Source: Aestuariibacter sp. A3R04 (lineage in GTDB: Bacteria; Pseudomonadota; Gammaproteobacteria; Enterobacterales; Alteromonadaceae). From it: 64,000 nt of DNA. The stretch is from the NCBI RefSeq assembly GCF_018860805.1, contig NZ_JAHKQR010000011.1:471647-535646 (forward strand), written 5' to 3'. Of the stretch, positions 48,167 to 57,281 are shown piece by piece; positions within the stretch are counted from its first letter, which is position 1, and each line of letters opens with the position of its first letter. Both the position numbers and the translations under genes were made by a program. Under the pieces are notes generated by a model, which was given only the letters and a program-made list of their open reading frames with translations, had not been told where the DNA came from and did not search any database.

Positions 48167-49303
48167 TTAATCTGGTTTGATTGCGGCGATTTCGTCGCTT
48201 CCAATGACTTTAACAGCCATACCTTGAACGGGGTATTCAGGCGGGGTTAGCACCAGCTTTCGCCCCTCAATCTCTCCGCGGACGTATAGAAACCTTTCGT
48301 CGTCGCGAACAACACTAACATGTTCAGGGTAAAGGGTAGCGTCATCTGACATTAGCCAGACCTGATTGTTGTTAACCAATTCCTGTGGAATTTTGTAGAC
48401 GTTTTCCAAGGTAACACCCTTGAAGGAAACGGTAGCAAAACTGCCAAATTTAATCATGGATTTGTTGCTGTGGAGCCCATAAGGGTCGCTAATTCTGGCG
48501 ACTAGATAGGTCATTCTCGTGGCTTTATCAACGGTACCCAGGTCGCGGTGTAATGTTGCGTCAATGTGCCGGCCATCGATACTTACTGTGACTTTTCTGC
48601 CGCTAACAGAGAGAGGTAAGTAGGCGTGATCAAAACCGGCAATAGGGAAGCTTATTTCAGCATATTCAACGTTGTTAAGGGTTGCTGCTATGGTTCCGGA
48701 TGTAACAAAGTCACCGGTGCCTATGTTTCTCGCGGTGACTAACGCATCGTAAGGCGCGAGGATATCACAGTTTGCAAGATCCCGTTTTGCAATGCGCAAC
48801 TGTGCTTCTGCCGACTTTAACGCTGCCTGAGCACTGAGTAACTGAGGTTTTCTCAGATACAGGTCAGTAATTTTACTCCCCGACATGGTGGCTGCTTCAC
48901 GCTTGGCTACGTCTGCCAGGGCTTGCTCTTGAATTAGCTGAGCTCGGGCGGAAGACAAGGCGGCTTCAGCCTGATATAGCGCCGCTTCGTAGGTATCTTT
49001 TTCAATTGAAAAAAGCACTTCTCCGCGTTTGACGAGGCCGCCAGGGATAAAGTCAGGATTCCACCACACCACTTCACCCGACACCTGAGCAGAGAGATTA
49101 GTGGTCTCTAATGGCGCGACTTCACCGTAAGAAGACAGTGAAACAGCATGATTTTCTGCGTGTAGCGTTGATAATGAGACGAGGGGGCGGGTATCTATTT
49201 TTTCTTCTTTCTCATCTTCCGCCCCTGAGGCTGCGATAACTTCCATTCCTGCGTAACCCAATGCCAGAATGACAAAAGGCACCACGATTTTTTTCCATTG
49301 CAT
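48167..49303 (-). CDS. RND efflux periplasmic adaptor
   Basis: A 378-residue membrane fusion protein. An N-terminal helix (about 5-24, without a lipobox) anchors it. The lipoyl-like halves flank a coiled-coil hairpin (about 105-170) rich in Ala/Glu/Gln, and the second half reads LAPYDALVTARNIGTGDFV. Beta-barrel and membrane-proximal domains follow. It is the first gene of a two-gene operon with the 1048-residue pump. Confidence 0.93.
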   Translation of the reverse strand: MQWKKIVVPFVILALGYAGMEVIAASGAEDEKEEKIDTRPLVSLSTLHAENHAVSLSSYGEVAPLETTNLSAQVSGEVVWWNPDFIPGGLVKRGEVLFSIEKDTYEAALYQAEAALSSARAQLIQEQALADVAKREAATMSGSKITDLYLRKPQLLSAQAALKSAEAQLRIAKRDLANCDILAPYDALVTARNIGTGDFVTSGTIAATLNNVEYAEISFPIAGFDHAYLPLSVSGRKVTVSIDGRHIDATLHRDLGTVDKATRMTYLVARISDPYGLHSNKSMIKFGSFATVSFKGVTLENVYKIPQELVNNNQVWLMSDDATLYPEHVSVVRDDERFLYVRGEIEGRKLVLTPPEYPVQGMAVKVIGSDEIAAIKPD

Positions 49304-49413
49304 AAATATCGCTTCATATTAGTGATTATTATAGATATTACTGGCAGTGTGTTGTTCACCAGATTATTCTGTTCCCAATTCTATTATCAGGGTTTTAAGA
49401 CAAAAGAAAAGGC

Positions 49414-50508
49414 TTAGTTATCATGAGAAAGTACTACACGGTTTCTGCCCTGATGCTTGGCTTGATAAAGTGCTTTATCTGCTAGGGTTAGGGCCCGGTC
49501 GACAGACACATCTTCGTTTATTTCACAAATACCAAAGCTGGCGGTAATGCCGATTTTCCTTTCATCCAGCCAAATTTCTGAATCAGCCAGGGTTTTTCTT
49601 ATTTTCTCGGCAAGAGTAGCGGCATTTGTTTCGTTAGTTTCTGGCAACACAATGAGAAACTCTTCGCCACCCCAGCGACACACTAAGTCTTGTCTGCGAA
49701 TATTTTGCCGCAGAATATCTGCAGTGCGTTTTAAAATAATGTCGCCGTTGCCGTGGCCATAGGTATCATTAACTTTTTTAAAGTTGTCTATATCGGTAAG
49801 TACAACACTTAGCGGCAGCTTGTTTCGCTGATGGCGTTTTATTTCCTGCTCCATTAACTGACGCATTCCCCGTCTGTTAGGCAATTTAGTGAGGGTGTCA
49901 TGCAGAGCCTGGCGCTCGAATTCCGCACTGAGATCACGGACGGTTTGATACGTGCGTTGCCGACTGTATTCGTAGAAGGCAGAGAGAAAGGTTACAGTGA
50001 CAAAAGAGTATAATAGACGGGTTTTGAACGGATGGCTGTATTCCGTGAGTAGCAGAGCATCGTGGGGGAAAAAGAGAATAATTGCGATGAGTAATGTAAA
50101 GCCGCCCATGACAACGAGTCCACGGCTAAATCCCCCAAAGAACATTGCCACTGGTGGTAACAGGTAAATCCATAAAGGCCCTGTATTAGCGTAACCGCCG
50201 GTTATTATCAAGTAGGTTTCCAGGCCCATTAAGCAGCCCGTGAGCAAATAGACCGCTATCAGGTGGCCGAACCGATTACGCGAGGACGCTTGTATCTGGC
50301 TGGCCAGGAAAAAAAATGAAGAAGCCGCAAGTAAACTAATGCCCAATGACAGATCATTTCCCAGTAGCGCGGTAATGCCCAAAATGAAAGTTAGTATTAT
50401 GCCTACAAGAGCAAACAGATTGATAACGACGATCCGCCGATTGGTCTCTTCGTCGTAGTTTGATCGGCAACCGCGATTTAGTAGCTTATTAAATGGGCTG
50501 AAGAGCAT
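49414..50508 (-). CDS. Membrane diguanylate cyclase
   Basis: A 364-residue protein with about six N-terminal helices (residues 28-185) and a C-terminal GGDEF domain (about 200-360). The active site reads GGEEF, and an RRQD I-site sits five residues before it, so product feedback inhibition is expected. DNFKKVNDTYGHGNGD is intact. The gene starts 14 bp after pqiC on the same strand, which suggests co-transcription with pqiABC. Confidence 0.93.
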   Translation of the reverse strand: MLFSPFNKLLNRGCRSNYDEETNRRIVVINLFALVGIILTFILGITALLGNDLSLGISLLAASSFFFLASQIQASSRNRFGHLIAVYLLTGCLMGLETYLIITGGYANTGPLWIYLLPPVAMFFGGFSRGLVVMGGFTLLIAIILFFPHDALLLTEYSHPFKTRLLYSFVTVTFLSAFYEYSRQRTYQTVRDLSAEFERQALHDTLTKLPNRRGMRQLMEQEIKRHQRNKLPLSVVLTDIDNFKKVNDTYGHGNGDIILKRTADILRQNIRRQDLVCRWGGEEFLIVLPETNETNAATLAEKIRKTLADSEIWLDERKIGITASFGICEINEDVSVDRALTLADKALYQAKHQGRNRVVLSHDN

Positions 50509-50522
50509 AGGGTATCCATTGA

Positions 50523-51095
50523 TTATTCCGCGCTAAGATAAGACGAAATGGCTTTGGCAAGGTCCGACACTAAAGCGCGCATTTTTTCTACTGCATGTTC
50601 AAACCCGTCTTCTTGTAGCGTTTGACGATAATCAAAGTATTGCACTTGCGGGTTTTTAACGTTGTCTAACCAGTATTGACCTTTAATGAGCACTTTGCCA
50701 CCGTCAGTAGAGAGAAAATCATCTACTTGGATATGTAAGCCGACGAGCGGGTATTCATTTGTATACACATTGTCCGGTACTACCATGATTCGCCCTTCTT
50801 GCCACAAAGCTGCGGATAATGCTTGTCGAAGGCTTTTATTTAGCGGTTCAGCCCATACGTGACCGGTAGAAAAATGCAGCGTTGTCGAGCTGGTTTGTAC
50901 CACCAGAGCGCGTTGTTTCAAGTAGTCCGGCAGTATAATTTGCTTTAACTGAACTCGATGTGCGGTCTCGCTCAGTATTACCTGGTTTTGCGTGTTGGGC
51001 GCGTGCAGCACGTAGTACTTCAGGGGCGCAACCGATGAACTGCAACTCACCAATGCCAGAAAGCTAACAAACAGCAACAAATGGGATAATTTCAT
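50523..51095 (-). CDS. pqiC: PqiC lipoprotein
   Basis: A 190-residue outer-membrane lipoprotein of the PqiC/YmbA (ABC-type auxiliary) family. Lipobox LALVSC, then the PLKYYVLHAP family start and QIILPDYLKQRALVVQTSS. It binds the end of the PqiB tube at the outer membrane. I use the ATG at 51095, with AAGGAAA upstream, 4 bp past the pqiB stop. A longer frame overlaps pqiB. Confidence 0.92.
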   Translation of the reverse strand: MKLSHLLLFVSFLALVSCSSSVAPLKYYVLHAPNTQNQVILSETAHRVQLKQIILPDYLKQRALVVQTSSTTLHFSTGHVWAEPLNKSLRQALSAALWQEGRIMVVPDNVYTNEYPLVGLHIQVDDFLSTDGGKVLIKGQYWLDNVKNPQVQYFDYRQTLQEDGFEHAVEKMRALVSDLAKAISSYLSAE

Positions 51096-51099
51096 AATG

Positions 51100-52740
51100 T
51101 TAGTTTCCTTGGCTACTGGCTCTGGGTTGTACATCGTCTTTGGGATTATCTGAAAATATTAACCCGTTGGGTTTTTGGTTTAGTTGCAGAAGCAGAGGTT
51201 GTAAATTGCGCATGGTTTCCTGCATGGCATCTACAGTTTCCTGAATTTCAGATTTGCTCAATCCCCCTTCTGCGTAATTTTGCAATAGAGCAGAGATGTT
51301 CACCAGTGCGTTGTTCAGATTATTGTTGATGGTTTTAATGTCGATATCTTCCATTAACGCATCAAAGTCACCACTTGCTATTTCTACCCGGTTTGCGGCC
51401 CCTTTTATGTCAGTGATCACAGCGGTAATGTCAGTAACCATTCTATCAAGTGGTAAGTCGTTGATCTTGTCTAAAATAGCATCAGCTTTTTGTGTAATTT
51501 GGGTAAACTCATTGGATACGGTGGGGATCACTTCAATACCATTCACCGCTTTAACCGGCAGCGGTGTGGTTCCCTTGTCATGCTGTAAATCCACAAACAG
51601 GCCGCCTGTGAGAACATTGCCCATGCGCAGGGTTGCCCGCAGATCTCGTTTAATCCATTGATGCATGGTTTCTTTGACTGCGTTCAAACTGTCAGGCGTG
51701 TCTTCCAGACGAACTTTTCCAGGATATATGCGGATCAACACCGGAATAGGGTAGTTTTCATCGAGAATATTGCCGGTAATTAGATCTACAGGGTTAATTT
51801 TTGCTACCTCACCAACTTCAATGCCGCGATACTCAACCGGTGCGCCTTCCGTGAGCCCGCGCACGGTTTCGTCTATAAGCAACAGGTAAGAGGCGTATAA
51901 TTTATACCGGGCATTTGATGCAGCAGCATCGTCAGAAAAGATGTCGTAGGTAGCTTCTTCACTGGCCTGTGGTCCTGCTTCAGCACCGGGAGGAATCCCG
52001 AAGGTTACGCCGTTGGCCAGTAGCGTTTCTAAAGAGCCGGTTTCAACTTTTACACCACTGGATTTCAGGTGAAGTTTCACACCGCTGACATTCCAAAAGC
52101 GTGTGTTTTGGGTAATGAGTTTGTGGTAGGGGGCTTCAATAAATGCTCGGTAATAAACAATGCGCTCGTCAATGTTAAATTCGGCCTCTTCAAATTCACC
52201 TACTTTAAACCCTTTGTAAATGATAGGGTCGCCAGGTTTATAGGCGAATTTGTCGTTACTCTTCAATGTTAAATGAAGGCCTGGGGTACCCGGCGGTGTT
52301 GCAGGGGGGCGTTCGAGAGCGACAAAATGGAACTGTTCCCTGCCACTGTCATCGGCGGACATAGCAATATAGGAACCGGACAACAAGGTGTTAAGACCAG
52401 ACACTTCTGAAAAACTGATCCGCGGTGCCACTACCCAAAAATCGGTATTTTCTGTAAGCAATCGCGCGGCGCTGGCATCTATTCTTGCCGTTACAAGTAC
52501 ACCCTCAAGATCGGGCTTAAGCTCAATCTTCTTTACCTGACCGACTTCCAAATCACGTACTTTTATTGGCGTTTTATTTACTTCTATTCCACTGGCGGAC
52601 GACAGTTCAATGGTAATCAAAGGCCCTTGGTTTTTCCATTGATACCACACCATCCAGCCGCCGATTAAAATAGCCACTATGGGAATTATCCAGACTTTGG
52701 AGATGTGGGTGGTGGACTTAACTGAGGCCTCTTGGGTCAT
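51100..52740 (-). CDS. pqiB: Intermembrane lipid transport protein PqiB
   Basis: A 546-residue MCE protein. One N-terminal helix (about 16-32) is followed by three MCE domains (about 40-130, 155-240 and 285-395), each opening with a pattern like SASGIEVNKTPIKVRDLEVG or GAPVEYRGIEVGEV. The C-terminal helical part (from about 410) builds the tube that spans the periplasm. Its start overlaps pqiA by 4 bp. Confidence 0.96.
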   Translation of the reverse strand: MTQEASVKSTTHISKVWIIPIVAILIGGWMVWYQWKNQGPLITIELSSASGIEVNKTPIKVRDLEVGQVKKIELKPDLEGVLVTARIDASAARLLTENTDFWVVAPRISFSEVSGLNTLLSGSYIAMSADDSGREQFHFVALERPPATPPGTPGLHLTLKSNDKFAYKPGDPIIYKGFKVGEFEEAEFNIDERIVYYRAFIEAPYHKLITQNTRFWNVSGVKLHLKSSGVKVETGSLETLLANGVTFGIPPGAEAGPQASEEATYDIFSDDAAASNARYKLYASYLLLIDETVRGLTEGAPVEYRGIEVGEVAKINPVDLITGNILDENYPIPVLIRIYPGKVRLEDTPDSLNAVKETMHQWIKRDLRATLRMGNVLTGGLFVDLQHDKGTTPLPVKAVNGIEVIPTVSNEFTQITQKADAILDKINDLPLDRMVTDITAVITDIKGAANRVEIASGDFDALMEDIDIKTINNNLNNALVNISALLQNYAEGGLSKSEIQETVDAMQETMRNLQPLLLQLNQKPNGLIFSDNPKDDVQPRASSQGN

Positions 52741-53900
52741 TTATTCTTATTCCTGTTCTGCCAAATGAGGCGATTGTCAAAAGTCATTGCGGCTATCATT
52801 GTAACGAAAACCACACCACAGAAAGCGAGTGCGGCGGGCCCTGGATAAATCGACATCGTATTACCCAATTGTACCAGCGCAACGAGAATTGCCACCACAA
52901 ATACGTCAATCATGGACCAACGACCCACTCCTTCGGTAAAACGATAGAAACCCGTGCGTATTCGGGGCCTGCGTTCATGTTGTTGTTGTACTGTCAGGTT
53001 CAACCAGGCCAAAATGAGAATTTTTGCCACCGGAATTAGCACACTGGCAATGAGTATAACTAATGCTACAGGATAATCACCTGATTCCCAAAGGGTTATT
53101 GCGCCGCCGATAATGGTACTCGGTTCATCCCGCCCAAATAATTCAGTGTGCATAATAGGCAATACATTGGCGGGAATATAGAGCAATGCCGCGGTAACAA
53201 GTAAGGCCCAGGTACGTTGAATACTGTTACTCGCAGCTTGCGGTGTAACAGGGCTAGGAGGTGGCACTTTTCCATACAACCAATGGGCAGTGCGGGTACT
53301 GTCGAAGTGAATAATACTTGCCGTCATGCAGGCGGAGAAGGCGATAAAGGCATAAAATGACAGTCCAACGGAGATATCTGCCATGGAAGAAATTTTAATC
53401 AGACTAACCAGCGTACCAACGAGGAAAATTTCCGCCATACTCCAGGGAAGCAGCGCTTTTACCCAATAAAATACGTGCTTGAGGTAAGCGGGTTTAATGT
53501 CGCGTTTTTGATGAAACGCCAGTACCACGAGGCCTATCAGAACCATACCAGGAAATACCAGTGTAGCCAAACCTGTGATAATGGCTAAAGAGAGGTAATC
53601 CTGATTGAGCAGAGCATTAAAGCTGTCCGGTAAGGCAATTTGATGTTGAATGCCACTGGCTTTAAATGACAGAAAATTGAATGGTAGTGACAACATCAAA
53701 AAAACGAGCGCACTTAACGCCAAAGCCAGTACGCTGTCGTTTTGGTTGTTTCTGTACGTTAGCAAGGTGTGCCCACATTGCGGACATACTGCCCGTTGGC
53801 GATGGGCTAATACGGGTAAATGCACCTGTGTGAGACATTGCTCACACTGTATATATTGACAATCGTCTTCCTGCATAGTCTTTAAAAAAAGCTGCTCCAT
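52737..53900 (-). CDS. pqiA: PqiA inner-membrane protein
   Basis: A 387-residue protein with two PqiA repeats and about eight helices. A zinc-ribbon near the N-terminus has CEQC and CPQC pairs. Repeat 2 begins near residue 230 (TWALLVTAALLYIPANVLPIM) but lacks its own CxxC pairs, whereas E. coli PqiA has a ribbon in each repeat. It is first in pqiABC. The start may be ATG 53900 or the internal ATG at 53876. Confidence 0.93.
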   Translation of the reverse strand: MEQLFLKTMQEDDCQYIQCEQCLTQVHLPVLAHRQRAVCPQCGHTLLTYRNNQNDSVLALALSALVFLMLSLPFNFLSFKASGIQHQIALPDSFNALLNQDYLSLAIITGLATLVFPGMVLIGLVVLAFHQKRDIKPAYLKHVFYWVKALLPWSMAEIFLVGTLVSLIKISSMADISVGLSFYAFIAFSACMTASIIHFDSTRTAHWLYGKVPPPSPVTPQAASNSIQRTWALLVTAALLYIPANVLPIMHTELFGRDEPSTIIGGAITLWESGDYPVALVILIASVLIPVAKILILAWLNLTVQQQHERRPRIRTGFYRFTEGVGRWSMIDVFVVAILVALVQLGNTMSIYPGPAALAFCGVVFVTMIAAMTFDNRLIWQNRNKNK

Positions 53901-53963
53901 CGTTCAATGTACACAAACGGACATATCGCATCAACCAGAACATGGATTTATATACAGGCAAAT

Positions 53964-53990
53964 AAAAAGCGGCTTTCTATGCCGCTTTTT
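53964..53990. terminator. Bidirectional terminator between asnS and pqiA
   Basis: A perfect 10-bp stem AAAAAGCGGC/GCCGCTTTTT with a 7-nt loop. The A and T runs serve both strands. On the minus strand it ends asnS transcription before pqiA. Confidence 0.85.
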
Positions 53991-54050
53991 ATATGTGCTA
54001 CCGCCATTTATTGAAACGAGCCAATCACGTGGCCGCTCCGCGCTATTGCT

Positions 54051-55448
54051 TTAATAGTTCGCGTTACCTGGTGTACGAGGGAAAGGGATGACATCCCGCA
54101 CGTTCTGCATACCCGTTACATACGCCACCAAACGTTCAAAGCCCAGGCCGAATCCAGAGTGTGGTACGGTGCCATAGCGACGCAAATCCCGGTACCAACT
54201 GTAGTCTTCTTTGTCGAGCCCCATTTCTTCAAGGCGTTGATCGAAGACGTCCAGACGTTCTTCACGTTGAGAACCACCTATAATTTCACCGATCCCAGGG
54301 GCGAGTATGTCCATAGCGGCAACAGTTTTGCCGTCGTCATTTATACGCATGTAGAATGCTTTAATGTCTTTCGGGTAATTTTGCATGATGATGGGCGCGC
54401 CCACATGTTCTTCTGCCAGGTAGCGCTCGTGCTCAGAGGACAAATCTACACCCCATTCAACGGGGAATTCGAATTTTTTACCACTGGCCTTGAGAATCTC
54501 AATAGCATCGGTGTAGTCCATGCGCACAAATTCAGAATTGATGAGTTTTTCCAAACGGGTAATGGCGTCTTTGCTGATGCGCTCGGCGAAGAATGACATA
54601 TCGTCAGCCCGTTCATCTAACACGGCTTTGCAAACATACTTAAGCATGTCTTCCGCTAATTGGGCAACATCGCTTAAATCAGCAAAAGCCACCTCGGGCT
54701 CAATCATCCAGAATTCTGCCAGGTGGCGGGAAGTGTTACTGTTCTCGGCTCGAAATGTGGGCCCGAAGGTGTATACCTTAGACATTGCGGCACAGTAGGT
54801 TTCAACGTTCAATTGGCCAGAAACCGTGAGATAGGTCTCTTTGCCAAAGAAGTCTTCCTTATAGTCAATGTCGCCTTTATCAGTGCGGGGCAGATTCATC
54901 ATATCCAACGTGGATACTCGAAACATTTCTCCTGCGCCTTCGGTGTCACTGGCCGTTAAAATAGGTGTGCTGATCCAGAAATATCCGCGTTCGTGGAAAA
55001 AGCGATGTATCGCTTGGGAAAGGCAGTTGCGAATACGGGTAACAGCACCGATGACGTTTGTACGGGGGCGCAGATGCGCATACTCACGTAAATACTCAAT
55101 AGAATGGCGTTTTGCGGCCATTGGGTAGGTGTCCGGGTTTTCAACCCAGCCCAGGATCTCTATGCTTTTGGCTTCGAGTTCCACACTTTGACCTTGCCCT
55201 TGTGAAGCTTTCACCTCGCCTTCAACCGACAGTGAACAACCAGTAGTCAAACGCTGTATATCGGTATAATTTGACAGAGAATTTAACGCGATTACTTGTA
55301 TGGGATTAAAGCAACTGCCGTCGTGCAGCGCAATAAAAGAAAGTCCGGCTTTTGAGTCTCGGCGAGTACGCACCCAACCTTTTACCGTCACCGTTTCGCC
55401 AACTGCGTACTTACCTTCAAGCACGTCGAAAACGGGTGCATGCGTCAT
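54051..55448 (-). CDS. asnS: Asparaginyl-tRNA synthetase
   Basis: A 465-residue class IIb synthetase (E. coli 466). OB-fold domain at about 15-105 ([25 protein letters not shown]). Motif 2 is [22 protein letters not shown] and motif 3 [16 protein letters not shown]. The C-terminus ends [11 protein letters not shown], as in most bacterial AsnRS. It stands alone between terminators. Confidence 0.98.
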   Translation of the reverse strand: MTHAPVFDVLEGKYAVGETVTVKGWVRTRRDSKAGLSFIALHDGSCFNPIQVIALNSLSNYTDIQRLTTGCSLSVEGEVKASQGQGQSVELEAKSIEILGWVENPDTYPMAAKRHSIEYLREYAHLRPRTNVIGAVTRIRNCLSQAIHRFFHERGYFWISTPILTASDTEGAGEMFRVSTLDMMNLPRTDKGDIDYKEDFFGKETYLTVSGQLNVETYCAAMSKVYTFGPTFRAENSNTSRHLAEFWMIEPEVAFADLSDVAQLAEDMLKYVCKAVLDERADDMSFFAERISKDAITRLEKLINSEFVRMDYTDAIEILKASGKKFEFPVEWGVDLSSEHERYLAEEHVGAPIIMQNYPKDIKAFYMRINDDGKTVAAMDILAPGIGEIIGGSQREERLDVFDQRLEEMGLDKEDYSWYRDLRRYGTVPHSGFGLGFERLVAYVTGMQNVRDVIPFPRTPGNANY

Positions 55449-55715
55449 TTGAATGTCTCCATCTTACCTGTTTTAAATTGTGATTTGTTGTCGGCGTTTT
55501 AGAGAAATCTGCCGAAAATCGTTAAAAAACACGGAACATCTGCCGATAGTGAAACTACCCAGTGAGGTCATTTCAGATTGAATAAAGACAATAAACCTGA
55601 GAAAAACGTTTAACTGGTGATTAAAATCGGAAAATGAGTATCCGTATTGTTTGTTCATTTGTATAAACGAAAGGGCTAGTATACTCATTCAGAAACGGGA
55701 TACCAGCGAACTTTA

Positions 55716-56108
55716 ATGATGGAGAGTACTAAGCGCATGAATCCTGTGCAACAAGACAGACGCAGAAAACCCCGAAGAAAAGACAGTTTTTACCGTTTTG
55801 TTCTTTCGGTGAACTTTGTCAGTTGGCTGTTACTTGTTGTCGCGCTGGTGGTGTTTCACTTTGCGAGACCAGAAATGGTAACCGGTTTGCAAACATACTG
55901 GGGTATTGCAGGGCGCGAAACGTGGTCGCAAAGGCACGTGGATGCCCTTATCGTCCTCCTACAGGTGTGTTTGGGTATGGCGTTAGTGACCATGTTACTG
56001 CGGTCGAAGAGAAATCGCCGTCGCGAAGACAGCTACGGCGTAAATCTGTTTATTTTAGCCAGTATTTCGTTGGTCAGTTTGCTGACTATTAATGTGAGTG
56101 TGGTGTAA
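55716..56108 (+). CDS. Small three-helix membrane protein, unknown
   Basis: A 130-residue protein that I do not recognise. The first 25 residues are strongly basic (DRRRKPRRKDS). Three hydrophobic helices follow at about 28-50, 78-96 and 108-128, and a second basic loop (RSKRNRRRED) lies between helices 2 and 3, so the N-terminus and loop should face the cytoplasm. Two ATG codons near the start (55716, 55719) are possible. It is convergent with the antiporter gene (3 bp apart). Confidence 0.7.
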   Translation: MMESTKRMNPVQQDRRRKPRRKDSFYRFVLSVNFVSWLLLVVALVVFHFARPEMVTGLQTYWGIAGRETWSQRHVDALIVLLQVCLGMALVTMLLRSKRNRRREDSYGVNLFILASISLVSLLTINVSVV

Positions 56109-56111
56109 GGC

Positions 56112-57080
56112 TTATACAAACGCCGACTGCACAAGGAATGCGGTGTAGGTTAAATAAGCCAATACAAATGCACCGCCTTCCAGGCGGTTCAAGCGGCCTT
56201 GGCGTTTAATACCAATACAGAACACAAACAGCGCCACAGAAAAGCACAGCATAATCAGCACGTCGCGGTAAAGGAAACTGTGCTCCACTTCCATGGGTTG
56301 AATGGTGCCGGCAATACCAACAACCGCTAGTGTATTAAACATATTTGAGCCAATGACATTGCCCAATGCCATGTCGTGTTCGCCTTTTTTTACTGCCATA
56401 AGTGAAGAGGCAAGTTCGGGGAGTGATGTACCAATAGCAATAATGGTGAGGCCAATGATGGTGTCGCTGACACCAAAATGAGTCGCTATTTCAACGGCCC
56501 CCCACACCAGTATTCTGGAACTGGCTATGAGTAGCGCGAGTCCAGCCAATAACCAAATGATATTGGTTTTACCAGTGCTTTCCTCATTGTTAATTTGCTC
56601 GTCAAATTCAGCGGCAAGATTGTCGTCATCGCCTTTTATTCCGGTCCAAATACTCCATCCCATCAACAAGATAAACAAGCCTAGTAAAGAGAACGCGTCG
56701 TCTTTTGAAACGTTGAAATCCAAAAGTTGCCAAGCGGCGAAAAATGTGAGCCCCAGCAGTATTGGGAGTTCCCGTTTAATGATCTCTGATCTGACGGCGA
56801 TGGGACTAACCAGCGCGGTAAGCCCGAGAATAAGTGCAATATTGGCAATGTTTGACCCATATGCGTTGCCCAGTGCAATTCCAGAGTTGCCCTGTAACGC
56901 GGCGAATACTGACACAATAATTTCCGGTGCCGATGTGCCAAAGCCAATAATCAACATGCCAATGAGTAGAGGCGACATGCCAATTTGCCGGGCGATACCG
57001 GCAGCACCATCGACAAATTTTCCAGCACTCCACAACAAAACAGGTAAACCAGCAAGAATGGCGATGGAAGCGAGGAGCAT
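56112..57080 (-). CDS. Sodium/calcium exchanger family protein (YrbG-like)
   Basis: A 322-residue CaCA-family antiporter with about ten helices in two inverted repeats. Ion-binding alpha repeats are GFGTSAPEIIVSVFAALQGNSG (about 47-70) and AIGTSLPELASSLMAVKKGEHD (about 215-240), both with the essential acidic residue. An acidic cytoplasmic loop (GDDDNLAAEFDEQINNEES) separates them. It probably exchanges Na+ for Ca2+. Confidence 0.93.
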   Translation of the reverse strand: MLLASIAILAGLPVLLWSAGKFVDGAAGIARQIGMSPLLIGMLIIGFGTSAPEIIVSVFAALQGNSGIALGNAYGSNIANIALILGLTALVSPIAVRSEIIKRELPILLGLTFFAAWQLLDFNVSKDDAFSLLGLFILLMGWSIWTGIKGDDDNLAAEFDEQINNEESTGKTNIIWLLAGLALLIASSRILVWGAVEIATHFGVSDTIIGLTIIAIGTSLPELASSLMAVKKGEHDMALGNVIGSNMFNTLAVVGIAGTIQPMEVEHSFLYRDVLIMLCFSVALFVFCIGIKRQGRLNRLEGGAFVLAYLTYTAFLVQSAFV

Positions 57081-57281
57081 ATGAATTCCTTAAATCGAAT
57101 AAATCTCAGACGTGGCTAAACTAACACAAAAAGTCATGGTAACGATAAAAAAATACCGTACTGAAAATACTGGATTAACACACTGTTTACCCTACACTTC
57201 GCAGCACAATTTTCCGGCAGCACCAGTGTGAAAAACGGGTGACGATTGCCCCAGCATTAATAGAGAAAACAGAAGCCAGTT

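Noticed and set aside
53915-53960. LexA-like CTGTATAT half-site upstream of pqiA
   Set aside because: The second half-site (ACAG) is not present, so it fails as an SOS box.
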